A DNA stretch of 46,810 bases from a virus: positions 1-46,810 of the IMG/VR virus record IMGVR_UViG_3300032322_001825. The stretch is one strand, 5' to 3'. The notes beneath the pieces are model-generated. The model had not been told where the DNA came from and made no database searches. It was given only the letters and a program-made list of their open reading frames with translations. The first letter of the stretch is position 1, and each line of letters begins with the position of its first letter. The position numbers and the translations under genes were made by a program. Positions 7,435-14,031 of this stretch are shown in pieces.

Positions 7435-7989
7435 ATGGGATTAGATATGTATTTGAACAAAAAGCATTATGTTAAAAACTGGTCGCACCAAAAACCAGAA
7501 GAACAACATAGCTTTTTGATTAAAAAGGGCGGTAAGAAAGTAGCAGAAATTAATACCAAAAGAATTTGCGGTATTGAAGAGGAAGTCGCATATTGGCGTA
7601 AAGCGAACCAGATACACAATTGGTTTATTGAAAATTGTGCTGGTGGCGATGGCGATAGGGCTACTATGTATGTTAGTCGCGAACAATTGGTTGAACTTTT
7701 GGGAGTGGTTAACAAGGTTTTGGAAGCTAGTAAGCTTGTTGAGGGTAAGGTTTGTAATGGATATAGTTATGTAAACAATGTTAAAACACCTATTATGGTT
7801 GACGGAAAGTATATAGAAGATAGTAGTGTTGCTGAAGAACTATTGCCGACACAAAGTGGCTTCTTTTTTGGAAGCACAGACTATGACGAATTCTATATTG
7901 AGGATTTGAAGCACACTAAAAAGGTTTTGGAGGAAGAATTAAAGTCGACCGAAAGCTTTGCTGAATATGAGTATAACGCTAGTTGGTAA
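7435..7989 (+). CDS. Conserved phage hypothetical protein, MGLDMYL type
   Basis: 184 aa. It carries the pattern of a widespread uncharacterised phage and bacterial family: N-terminal MGLDMYLNKKHYVKNW, a central VAYWRKANQIHNWFIENC (residues about 51-68), then LLPTQSGFFFGSTDYDEFY and a C-terminal YNASW. The conserved Trp, His and Asp residues look like a structured core, but no biochemical role is known to me. It heads a run of four tightly spaced small genes (7435-8730), each begun by an A/T-rich start without a Shine-Dalgarno. Confidence 0.85.
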   Translation: MGLDMYLNKKHYVKNWSHQKPEEQHSFLIKKGGKKVAEINTKRICGIEEEVAYWRKANQIHNWFIENCAGGDGDRATMYVSREQLVELLGVVNKVLEASKLVEGKVCNGYSYVNNVKTPIMVDGKYIEDSSVAEELLPTQSGFFFGSTDYDEFYIEDLKHTKKVLEEELKSTESFAEYEYNASW

Positions 7990-7993
7990 TTTT

Positions 7994-8266
7994 ATGGAAT
8001 ACAAATTAGAAAATCAAGAAGTTGTAGCCTTTAGAAAAACTACTCGCTATGAGTATGAAGTTAAAAACTTTAAAGGTGAAGTGAAAAAACTTGTGCGTGT
8101 TTACTGGATAATTGATGACCAGTTTGATACAGATAGTAATGAAGAATGGTTTTTAGTTGATGAGAAAGGTGAAGAGGTTGAGCTTAATTGGGAAGAAATG
8201 CAAGACTGGTTAGGCGAAGATGATGATGTTGACGATTTAAAAGATAACTTAGTTGAACTAAAATAA
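7994..8266 (+). CDS. Acidic hypothetical protein (90 aa)
   Basis: I chose ATG 7994 because the sequence before it (GGTAATTTTATGG) repeats the start context of neighbouring genes and the spacing to the previous stop is 4 nt; an earlier start at 7958 would overlap that gene. The N-terminal half looks like an antiparallel beta sheet (YEYEVKNFKGEVKKLVRVYW) and the C-terminus is strongly acidic (LGEDDDVDDLKDNLVELK). No family recognised. Confidence 0.7.
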   Translation: MEYKLENQEVVAFRKTTRYEYEVKNFKGEVKKLVRVYWIIDDQFDTDSNEEWFLVDEKGEEVELNWEEMQDWLGEDDDVDDLKDNLVELK

Positions 8267-8270
8267 TTTT

Positions 8271-8516
8271 ATGGCAAAACCAAAAGAATTTAAAAAACCT
8301 ATTCTACTACTCGCATATTGGTACAGAAAAGAAGGTGATACAGATGCTTGTATTTTTATAGGCGATGAAGAAGGTGATTATGAAAAGCAGTTTTTAAAGT
8401 ATGCGAAGTCTCAGGATTGGGATATAGATGCCGAAGATGTTAATGGCGTGTACCCTTGCACTGCTGAAGATGATGCTTATGGTCGCAATTATAAAATAAT
8501 TGTTAAGAAAAATTAA
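8271..8516 (+). CDS. Hypothetical protein (81 aa)
   Basis: Starts 4 nt after the previous stop with the same TAATTTTATGG context. Sequence is MAKPKEFKKPILLLAYWYRK followed by ACIFIGDEEGDYEKQFLKYA and a C-terminal YKIIVKKN. A small mixed alpha/beta protein with a short hydrophobic strand (ILLLAYWY) and acidic middle. No membrane segment or known motif. Part of the 7435-8730 gene run. Confidence 0.7.
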   Translation: MAKPKEFKKPILLLAYWYRKEGDTDACIFIGDEEGDYEKQFLKYAKSQDWDIDAEDVNGVYPCTAEDDAYGRNYKIIVKKN

Positions 8517-8517
8517 T

Positions 8518-8730
8518 ATGGAGCCTATACTTTATGTCAAAAAGATAGTTAGCCTTAACCCAACAAAGTACAAGTTTTTCACTTTTACTCTTATGCTGGA
8601 GAAATATTCTAAATACCTTTTTACCATCCACGATACGCCTTATAAAAAAGATGGTAATAAAATTATTTATCCACACACTAGAAAAGAAAGTGCTAAAAGC
8701 TTTAAACAATGGCTATCAACAGAAATTTAA
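8518..8730 (+). CDS. Hypothetical protein (70 aa)
   Basis: ATG 8518 follows the previous TAA by 1 nt. The protein is basic (MEPILYVKKIVSLNPTKYKF, then HDTPYKKDGNKIIYPHTRKE) and ends QWLSTEI. Nothing identifies its role. A TTATCCACA sequence (8667-8675) lies inside the gene and is probably incidental. Confidence 0.65.
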   Translation: MEPILYVKKIVSLNPTKYKFFTFTLMLEKYSKYLFTIHDTPYKKDGNKIIYPHTRKESAKSFKQWLSTEI

Positions 8731-8743
8731 TTATCCATCCCTA

Positions 8744-8841
8744 GTCTCTTTTTCTTAAGGAAGAAGAGACAATGGGGCAGAGAATTAGCTTTGCCTTTAA
8801 CCAACGCCTTTGCTAGTGTTGGCGTACTTTGAAAAGTAAAT
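8744..8841 (+). promoter_or_regulatory. Duplicated structured leader, copy 2
   Basis: Same order as 6316-6416: the hairpin GTCTC..GAGAC with the shared 18-mer at 8744-8761, a short ORF, TTTAACC, CGCCTTTGCTAGTG and TTGAAAAGTAAATATG at the gene start. Here the arms can extend (TCTT/AAGA), and CCAAC/GTTGG forms a second small stem. The spacing from 18-mer to gene start is 98 nt, against 99 in copy 1. Confidence 0.55.
8772..8816 (+). CDS. Possible leader peptide (14 aa)
   Basis: ATG 8772 directly follows GAGACA, as in copy 1, and encodes MGQRISFAFNQRLC before TAG. The purine-rich AAGGAAGAAGAGA upstream could act as a ribosome-binding site. The peptide sequence is not conserved with copy 1; only position is. 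Confidence 0.28.
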   Translation: MGQRISFAFNQRLC

Positions 8842-9450
8842 ATGAGAACACAAAAATACAAAACATATTATGTTTGGGATGTTAGTAGTGATGATAGCGA
8901 TAGAAAAGTGTATGCGGTTGAGTATAGAGGAAAAGAAGGTAAAATATCTTATTCTTCTAAAGAAGTCGCAATAAATAAAGCAAGAAGAATTGCTTTTGAA
9001 AAGACAGGAAACCGAAAAATAATGCGCAGAACAAATGAAAACTTTTATCCCTACCAAGAAGGGCTAGAGATAGTGAAAGTACCTTTCAAGACGAAACAGT
9101 TAAAAGAATGGAAGGGTAAAACACGAAAAGCTATAGCTGAATTTGAGTTTGGTGATGAGTTTGATTTTGAAATGTTTTACGAAGCCTTAAAAGAAAAAAT
9201 GGGTAAAAACACCTATTTTAAGGTTGTTGGCAAAAATATTAATTGGCTCGGAGACTCAGGCTTTAAATATATCCAAGCTGAAACAGCAGAGGATTTATTA
9301 AAAGCATTTCACTATGAAGATATACTGAGACTATATAATGGTAAAAAAGGAAACCATTTTGAGATTAATGCGCCTACACACGACACACCTATGGGAAGCT
9401 ATTATTATTTTACGCCTATATCAGAGCGTACATTTAACACACAACAATAA
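8842..9450 (+). CDS. Hypothetical protein (202 aa)
   Basis: Preceded by the second copy of the duplicated leader. The N-terminus (KYKTYYVWDVSSDDSDRKVY followed by AVEYRGKEG) looks like a beta sheet with WDV, and a basic helix follows (EVAINKARRIAFEKTGNRKI). The C-terminus has GSYYYFTPISERTFN. No known family. It is followed by 9452-9784 with 1 nt between, and the pair is closed by a terminator at 9812. Confidence 0.7.
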   Translation: MRTQKYKTYYVWDVSSDDSDRKVYAVEYRGKEGKISYSSKEVAINKARRIAFEKTGNRKIMRRTNENFYPYQEGLEIVKVPFKTKQLKEWKGKTRKAIAEFEFGDEFDFEMFYEALKEKMGKNTYFKVVGKNINWLGDSGFKYIQAETAEDLLKAFHYEDILRLYNGKKGNHFEINAPTHDTPMGSYYYFTPISERTFNTQQ

Positions 9451-9451
9451 T

Positions 9452-9784
9452 ATGAAATTAGGAGCAATGATTTGGAGTGAGAAAGGTAAACAGATAACAA
9501 AAACAGGTAATGAATTTATTAAAATAAATATCATTGATGAGAAAAGGTCTTTACTTGCATATATTGAAGCACACGAAAACGGAGCTTTGAGAATAGTTTT
9601 ACCTACTAACGAACCTTTGAAGCTAGATAAATACAATAATAGTGGAAAGGAAGTGGTATTAAAGATGCGCAATTGTAAGGTGAATAACCCTTGTCCTATT
9701 AATTGTAAAGATACAGATAAAGAAGGTTTATGTGTAAGATGTGGATATAACACACTACACAAAACAAATGGAAGTCTAAAGTGA
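9452..9784 (+). CDS. Hypothetical protein with C-terminal cysteine cluster (110 aa)
   Basis: I use ATG 9452 (MKLGAMIWSEKGKQ) because it sits 1 nt after the previous stop in the usual AATAATATG context. The longer frame from 9338 lies entirely over the upstream gene. The last 35 residues carry four cysteines in CPINC and CVRCGYN, spaced as in a small zinc ribbon. The upstream part looks beta-rich (SLLAYIEAHENGALRIVL). A zinc-binding early protein of unknown role. Confidence 0.65.
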   Translation: MKLGAMIWSEKGKQITKTGNEFIKINIIDEKRSLLAYIEAHENGALRIVLPTNEPLKLDKYNNSGKEVVLKMRNCKVNNPCPINCKDTDKEGLCVRCGYNTLHKTNGSLK

Positions 9785-9811
9785 TGTCGTACTAACGAGA
9801 ACACAAAAGAG

Positions 9812-9845
9812 AACCACGCATATACTAGCTATGGGTGGTTTTTTT
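9812..9845 (+). terminator. Intrinsic terminator
   Basis: AACCACGCATA pairs with TATGGGTGGTT (one G/G mismatch) and is followed by seven T. It ends the 8842-9784 unit. Confidence 0.8.
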
Positions 9846-9882
9846 GTTGTCATTTTTTACCTTGCGGAGCCGGAAAATACCC

Positions 9883-9896
9883 TGCCTATGTTCCGC
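9883..9896 (+). repeat. 14-mer repeat TGCCTATGTTCCGC, copy 3
   Basis: Exact copy in the 226-nt gap between the terminator at 9812 and the gene at 10011. Confidence 0.75.
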
Positions 9897-9925
9897 AAAG
9901 TGAAAAAGAACAACAAAAGGTTGCG

Positions 9926-9949
9926 TTATCCACAATGCCTATGTTCCGC
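9926..9949 (+). repeat. DnaA box joined to 14-mer copy 4
   Basis: TTATCCACA (9926-9934) is followed directly by the fourth 14-mer copy (9936-9949). This layout parallels the promoters at 10767, 15243 and 23627, where TTATCCACA precedes TATGTTGCGT-like sequence. No convincing -10 box lies at 16-18 nt, so promoter function is uncertain here; TATACT at 9959 is too close. Confidence 0.55.
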
Positions 9950-10010
9950 GATGATGATATACTTTGAGAGGTCGAGAATTATTAATCAGTTAATTTTATA
10001 TATATATTTC

Positions 10011-10472
10011 ATGCAATATAAAGTAATTGGTGATGAAAATGGTGTTCGAAATATCGCTGGTGAAATCTACCAAGATGGTGCTGTTATTACACTCAATGAA
10101 GCTGTAGCAACTGTTGCTCTTGAGCAAGGATTTGTAGAACCAGTCGAAGTCGAAACTGAAGTTAAAGACGAGTCTGAAAAAGAAGAGTCTTCAACAGAAG
10201 TCGAAGTTCAAAAGAACCCTTGGGATGATAGTGAATATCTGATAACAAACAAGGAGACTGGAGAAACAAAAGAAGTTGCATTACACACATCTGGTGGTAC
10301 TGGAACTGATGAAGACCCATTTACTTCTACATTTGTAGTCCGCGATGGACTTACAATTGAACAATGGACTACTAATCCGTTTGAAGGTGAAACATTTGTA
10401 TTCGTGCATTCTGATGCACAGACAATGATTCCTGATAATGGAGAGTGGACTATTGAAAAAAAGGTAGTCTAA
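10011..10472 (+). CDS. Acidic two-part hypothetical protein (153 aa)
   Basis: Start chosen at ATG 10011 (MQYKVIGDENGVRNIAGEI), since the longer frame from 9831 would read through a terminator and two repeat copies. The N-terminal 45 residues form a small beta-type domain, and an acidic linker follows (VEVETEVKDESEKEESSTEV). A C-terminal beta domain (residues about 70-153) contains TIEQWTTNPFEGETFVFVHS. The linker and small domains resemble phage virion-decoration or adaptor proteins, but the position among early genes does not support that. Confidence 0.7.
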   Translation: MQYKVIGDENGVRNIAGEIYQDGAVITLNEAVATVALEQGFVEPVEVETEVKDESEKEESSTEVEVQKNPWDDSEYLITNKETGETKEVALHTSGGTGTDEDPFTSTFVVRDGLTIEQWTTNPFEGETFVFVHSDAQTMIPDNGEWTIEKKVV

Positions 10473-10482
10473 TATAAAAAAA

Positions 10483-10728
10483 ATGTCTAAAACAATTTAC
10501 ATTCTAAAAAATGTTCAAACTGGTGAAGAGTCTCAAGCGACACTTCAAGAGAGTACAGAAACGTCTATGATGTTCCTGCTTAAATCAGCGGACCCAGCAG
10601 AAAAAAACTTTGTTGGCTTCTCTGTTTCCGGTAGTGTTTTACATAACGACATGTATTCTCTAGTTGATTCTTTTGAAGAAGACGATGCTCCAGTAGCAGA
10701 AGTCTCTGAAGAAGAATCTGAGAAATAA
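10483..10728 (+). CDS. Hypothetical protein with acidic tail (81 aa)
   Basis: 10 nt after the previous gene and closed by a terminator. The body (MSKTIYILKNVQTGEESQAT) looks beta-rich. The last 20 residues are acidic (EEDDAPVAEVSEEESEK), a feature it shares with the upstream gene's linker. Acidic tails are typical of proteins that contact DNA-binding partners. No family recognised. Confidence 0.65.
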   Translation: MSKTIYILKNVQTGEESQATLQESTETSMMFLLKSADPAEKNFVGFSVSGSVLHNDMYSLVDSFEEDDAPVAEVSEEESEK

Positions 10729-10740
10729 TCTCAACTAATA

Positions 10741-10764
10741 ATACCCCTTAACAGGGGTATTTTT
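10741..10764 (+). terminator. Intrinsic terminator
   Basis: ATACCCCT pairs perfectly with AGGGGTAT around a TAAC-like loop, followed by TTTT. It separates 10483-10728 from the promoter at 10767. Confidence 0.8.
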
Positions 10765-10766
10765 AG

Positions 10767-10811
10767 TTATCCACAACATTATGTTGCGTAGTTTTTATAC
10801 TGTGATATAAA
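10767..10811 (+). promoter_or_regulatory. DnaA-box promoter, copy A
   Basis: TTATCCACA (10767-10775), 8 nt, -35 TTGCGT (10784-10789), 16 nt, -10 TATAAA (10806-10811). CAACAT-T-ATGTTG forms a perfect inverted repeat across the box and -35. The predicted start site (about 10818) coincides with the ATG of the next gene, so the transcript may be leaderless. Confidence 0.65.
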
Positions 10812-10817
10812 TAGTAT

Positions 10818-10985
10818 ATGAATAGTAATAATGATACAGATTGGAAAAGTGTTTTCTTCGGAATTCTGGCATTTATTTTCATATGCTTACTCTTCTCTTG
10901 GTTGGGAGATAGATTCGGAACCGATTATTATAAAGGCAATGGTTCATATTTCGAAGAGGCATGTAGTAATTGTGATTATCAATAA
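10818..10985 (+). CDS. Small single-span membrane protein (55 aa)
   Basis: Reads MNSNNDTDWKSVFFGILAFI, then FICLLFSWLGDRFG, and ends ACSNCDYQ. One hydrophobic segment (about residues 12-29) is followed by a polar tail with a CSNC pair that could be a disulfide or metal site. It begins at the predicted start of transcription from promoter copy A. It leads the operon containing the LemA/TPM genes, which are also membrane proteins, so an envelope role is plausible. Confidence 0.6.
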   Translation: MNSNNDTDWKSVFFGILAFIFICLLFSWLGDRFGTDYYKGNGSYFEEACSNCDYQ

Positions 10986-11030
10986 TAAAAAGTTAATTAT
11001 AAAAATAATTAATTTTAAATATAAACAAAT

Positions 11031-11483
11031 ATGGCAGAAGATAATATAAAAAGAAAGATGCTCTACCTTAATGAACGACACATGGAAATGTTGAATGACA
11101 TTAAGGCTGAGAAAGGATACAAGCAAGATACGATGGTGTTTTATCAGGCGCTTATTGATATGCACGCAAAGATGTTCCCTGCATATGCTCGTACTCGTGA
11201 GCTTGAAAGTCCTACAGAAAAAGTAAACCGCAAAGAAGAAGAGAAGAAGGCAAAAGAAGACATTGTAAAAAGTGAGCTTCTTGCTATTGCTCAGCAACTT
11301 GGTGGTGAAATAATAGACAAAGGCGGAAAAGAATTCGTGAAGTATTTCAACTACTCAGGTAAGAAAAGATTTGAGCAATTGGTTCCGTTAACAATGATGT
11401 CAACCGATTTGGTTAAAATTCAATATCAACCTAGTCGTGAGAGGGTCGAGCAATTACAAAAAGAAGGTAAGACTGAATACTAA
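11031..11483 (+). CDS. Ribbon-helix-helix-like DNA-binding protein (150 aa)
   Basis: The N-terminal 45 residues (RKMLYLNERHMEMLNDIKAE followed by KGYKQDTMVFYQALIDMHAK) have a short strand followed by two helices, the layout of ribbon-helix-helix repressors. A basic and acidic coiled linker follows (KVNRKEEEKKAKEDIVKSEL). A C-terminal domain of about 75 residues contains KEFVKYFNYSGKKRF and is unfamiliar. It could regulate its own operon, perhaps through the operator upstream at 10767. Moderate certainty. Confidence 0.6.
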   Translation: MAEDNIKRKMLYLNERHMEMLNDIKAEKGYKQDTMVFYQALIDMHAKMFPAYARTRELESPTEKVNRKEEEKKAKEDIVKSELLAIAQQLGGEIIDKGGKEFVKYFNYSGKKRFEQLVPLTMMSTDLVKIQYQPSRERVEQLQKEGKTEY

Positions 11484-11548
11484 AGTATTCGTAATTAAGA
11501 CAGAAAAAAGTCTATAACAGAGCTTATAAATTTAATCATTTAATTAAA

Positions 11549-11803
11549 ATGGCTAAAACAAAAACAGTTAGTAGTAAGAAGAAGGAGGTTTCTAAAGTCG
11601 CTAAGAAATCTCCAGCGAAAAAGAAAGCTCCAGCAAAAAAGAAAGGTATTAATGTAGTAGAGATGGAAGTCACACACGCAAGTGGTGATACTATTTCAAT
11701 CGCATTCACCGGTTCAAAAGATGCTCTTGGTCTATTCGTAGATGCAATGGGTGCTGGTTTAAAGCTAGTTAGATTATCAATTAAGGGTAAGTTAAAAGCT
11801 TAA
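11549..11803 (+). CDS. Lysine-rich histone-H1-like small protein (84 aa)
   Basis: The first 33 residues are almost all Lys, Ala, Pro and Ser with KKSPAKKKAPAKKKG repeats, like the tails of H1-type and HU-extended proteins, and should bind nucleic acid without sequence specificity. The remaining 50 residues (VVEMEVTHASGDTISIAF then ALGLFVDAMGAGLKLVRL) form a compact, probably beta-alpha, domain. It is 1 nt upstream of the LemA gene. Possible roles are DNA compaction or host-chromosome effects. Confidence 0.65.
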   Translation: MAKTKTVSSKKKEVSKVAKKSPAKKKAPAKKKGINVVEMEVTHASGDTISIAFTGSKDALGLFVDAMGAGLKLVRLSIKGKLKA

Positions 11804-11804
11804 C

Positions 11805-12365
11805 ATGAAAACATTTGCAATCATCGGAGGAATAGTCCTCATACTTGGTTTATGGTTTATGGGTTCTTATAATGGTCTTGTTTCAAGCAACGAAAAAGTA
11901 ACCGGAGCTTGGTCTCAAGTTGAGACACAATACCAAAGACGTTTTGATTTAGTTCCTAACCTCGTTAGTGCTACGAAAGGCGCTATGAAGCAGGAACAGG
12001 CAGTATTCGGAGCCATCGCAGAAGCCAGAACTCGCTACGCTGGTGCGCCAGCTGGTTCAAATGAGCAGGTACAGGCTACCTCTCAATACGAAGGAGCCTT
12101 GGCTCGTCTTCTTGTGGTGATGGAAAACTACCCTCAGCTTAAGAGTTTAGAAAATGTTACAGCTCTTACTGATGAACTTTCCGGAACAGAGAATAGAGTT
12201 GCGGTTGCTCGTGATAGATACAATGAAGTGGTACGCATTCATAACACTATGATTAAGCGCTTCCCACGAAACCTCTTTGCTTCTATGTTTGGATTTGAAG
12301 CAAGAGAATTCTTTGCCTCAGTCGGAGATGCGAAGACAGCACCAACAGTTAATTTAGATTTATAA
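11805..12365 (+). CDS. lemA: LemA family membrane protein
   Basis: 186 aa, normal length for LemA. An N-terminal membrane segment (FAIIGGIVLILGLWFMGSY) is followed by the family signature (YNGLVSSNEKVTGAWSQVE, then RRFDLVPNLV), the FGAIAEAR region, and the helical stretch ending RFPRNLFASMFGFEAREFF. LemA proteins are anchored four-helix bundles facing outward from the membrane. Their function is poorly known but they are usually paired with a TPM-domain protein, exactly as here. This looks like a cellular envelope gene pair acquired by the phage. Confidence 0.93.
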   Translation: MKTFAIIGGIVLILGLWFMGSYNGLVSSNEKVTGAWSQVETQYQRRFDLVPNLVSATKGAMKQEQAVFGAIAEARTRYAGAPAGSNEQVQATSQYEGALARLLVVMENYPQLKSLENVTALTDELSGTENRVAVARDRYNEVVRIHNTMIKRFPRNLFASMFGFEAREFFASVGDAKTAPTVNLDL

Positions 12366-12383
12366 AACATATAATAAATTATT

Positions 12384-12917
12384 ATGAAAAAAGGATTTAC
12401 TTTAATTGAATTGTTAGTTGTCATCGCAATCGCTGGTGTATTAGTAAGTATTATCATTTCTTACAATAAGAATGGTGGTGTAGATGGTAGCCAACTTGGG
12501 ACCATTGGCACTATGAATGAAGTTTTTTATCCAGAAGCTACCAATTACGCAGTTGATACATCAGGAGTCCTCACCGCTGACCAACTAGCTACGCTTAATA
12601 CAAAGCTTGGAGCTATCCAGGGTAAAGAAATAGGTGTAGCAGTTGTAAAAACTACAGCTCCACTTTCTATAGAAGAGTATGGAATAAAACTCGCTGAGAA
12701 ATGGAAGGTAGGAAATGCTGACCTAGATAATGGAGCAATAATTATTATTGCCACAGAAGATAGGAAGGTGCGCATCGAGGTAGGGTATGGTCTCGAAGGA
12801 GACATCAACGATGCGAAAGCAGGGCGTATTATTGATAACCATATGCTTCCATCACTTAAAAAAGGTGATTGGTATGGTGCCATTGTCGGTGGCATTGATG
12901 GTATAAATGCAGAATAA
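12384..12917 (+). CDS. Type IV pilin leader fused to TPM (YgcG-type) domain
   Basis: 177 aa. The first 25 residues (KKGFTLIELLVVIAIAGVL) are a textbook class III prepilin signal: cleavage expected after Gly4, Phe at +1, Glu at +5 and a hydrophobic helix. A short linker leads into a complete TPM domain (residues about 43-176), with TNYAVDTSGVLTADQLATLN, GAIIIIATEDRKVRIEVGYG and AKAGRIIDNHMLPSLKKGDW. Normal TPM proteins have a Sec signal, a later membrane helix and a Gly-rich tail. Here the pilin helix replaces the signal, and the tail appears on the next gene. It may enter the host pilus machinery. Confidence 0.92.
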   Translation: MKKGFTLIELLVVIAIAGVLVSIIISYNKNGGVDGSQLGTIGTMNEVFYPEATNYAVDTSGVLTADQLATLNTKLGAIQGKEIGVAVVKTTAPLSIEEYGIKLAEKWKVGNADLDNGAIIIIATEDRKVRIEVGYGLEGDINDAKAGRIIDNHMLPSLKKGDWYGAIVGGIDGINAE

Positions 12918-12921
12918 TTAT

Positions 12922-13323
12922 ATGTTAGAAGCAAATAAAAATTTATCAGTTGGGGATGAGGTTAAGTTCGATGCTGACCGCGAACCAATTGAAATAGTAG
13001 CGTGTGATAAGTGTTCCCACTTGATGGTGAACATTGATAAGGATGATTTGAAGCCAGGTGATTTACAAAAACTAAAACAAATAGGTGTGCGCATCTCTAA
13101 TCCAGAGACAGAAGAGCCGGTTTGTTTGTCTTGTGATATTGATACTTGGGGTCGCAAACTTAATTCTTGGTTCGAAGACGATGATAATGACGATGACTCA
13201 GGCTTCTTCTCTTCAGGCTCATCTGGATTAGGTGGATTATTCGGTGGTGGTTCATTCGGAGGAGGCTTTGGCGGATTTGGTGGTGGAAGCTTCGGAGGAG
13301 GTGGAGCATCAAGGGGATTTTAA
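12922..13323 (+). CDS. Zinc-ribbon protein with YgcG-like glycine-rich tail (133 aa)
   Basis: ATG 12922 (MLEANKNLSV) is preferred over 12907, which overlaps the previous stop. The N-terminal domain has Cys28/Cys31 and Cys68/Cys71, a four-cysteine zinc site. An acidic hinge follows (FEDDDNDDDSG). The last 45 residues are Gly/Ser/Phe (FGGGSFGGGGASRGF), which closely resembles the C-terminal tail of cellular TPM/YgcG proteins. The two halves of a YgcG protein therefore seem to be split between this gene and the preceding one. Confidence 0.75.
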   Translation: MLEANKNLSVGDEVKFDADREPIEIVACDKCSHLMVNIDKDDLKPGDLQKLKQIGVRISNPETEEPVCLSCDIDTWGRKLNSWFEDDDNDDDSGFFSSGSSGLGGLFGGGSFGGGFGGFGGGSFGGGGASRGF

Positions 13324-13342
13324 TAATTTAATTTATATATTT

Positions 13343-13741
13343 ATGTGGTTCAAAAAGAAAAAAGAAGAAAAATCAATTCAAGTAGATGGTACCTTTGTTA
13401 AAGAAGATGCAACAGGATACCTTATTGAAAGAGGAAATGCGGTTGGTATTCCTATGACCGTGCATTCAAGATTTGGTATGTTGGGTGGTTATGTTCGTGA
13501 AACTAGGATTTATTTTAGAAGGGGTTCAGAACCTATATGTGATGAAATAGTTGAAAGCTCTTCTGGTGTTCGAAGATTCTTTAGACAACTAGAAGTGAAT
13601 GCTGAAGGTGAGCCGATTGGCTACGAAAAAGTTAAAGAGAATATAACTGGCACTATTGAAGACATCGCAACTAAGAAACAGGTAGATGAAATGGTTCTTG
13701 CTAAAAAGAAACCTGGTCGCAAACCAAAGGCAAAAAAGTAA
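13343..13741 (+). CDS. Hypothetical protein with AT-hook-like tail (132 aa)
   Basis: Start at ATG 13343 (MWFKKKKEEKSIQVDG) in the context TATATTTATG; the longer frame from 13232 lies over the previous gene. The central part is beta-rich (LIERGNAVGIPMTVHSRFGM then YVRETRIYFRRG). The C-terminus KKKPGRKPKAKK contains the PGRKPK core of an AT hook, suggesting minor-groove DNA binding. Same operon as the LemA cluster, 20 nt downstream. Confidence 0.65.
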   Translation: MWFKKKKEEKSIQVDGTFVKEDATGYLIERGNAVGIPMTVHSRFGMLGGYVRETRIYFRRGSEPICDEIVESSSGVRRFFRQLEVNAEGEPIGYEKVKENITGTIEDIATKKQVDEMVLAKKKPGRKPKAKK

Positions 13742-13745
13742 TTTT

Positions 13746-14027
13746 ATGAAAGACATAGAATTAAAATGTAATTGCGGAAAGAAATTTATCTTCACTGAAG
13801 GTGAACAAAAGTTCTACGCAAAGAAAGGATTCGGAACTCCAAAGAGATGTGAGACTTGTCGCTTAGAAAAGAAGCAGAAGAAAATGAATGAAGAGACTGC
13901 TTTGGAGTCAGGTAAAGTGTTCGGAGAATGTATTTCCTGTGGGTTCGAGACCGTCTTGGTCGAAGAAGTGGGTCTCTGTGGTCCGTGTTGCTTCGGTGAG
14001 GCGGACACAATTAATGGTAATTGGTAA
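13746..14027 (+). CDS. Double zinc-ribbon protein (93 aa)
   Basis: The N-terminal 40 residues match the probable zinc-ribbon family found in many bacteria and phages (KFIFTEGEQKFYAKKGFGTP then RCETCR), with the first cysteine pair here as CNC rather than the usual CxxC. A second ribbon is seen in the last 35 residues (ECISCGFET and LCGPCC). Such proteins are thought to bind nucleic acids or partner proteins. It starts 4 nt after the previous stop. Confidence 0.78.
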   Translation: MKDIELKCNCGKKFIFTEGEQKFYAKKGFGTPKRCETCRLEKKQKKMNEETALESGKVFGECISCGFETVLVEEVGLCGPCCFGEADTINGNW

Positions 14028-14031
14028 TTAT

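Noticed and set aside
9831-10010. N-terminal extension of the gene at 10011
   Set aside because: It would translate through an intrinsic terminator, two 14-mers and a DnaA box; ATG 10011 has the normal context.
12384-12917. Ordinary type IV pilin
   Set aside because: Only the leader and N-terminal helix are pilin-like; the rest is a clear TPM domain.
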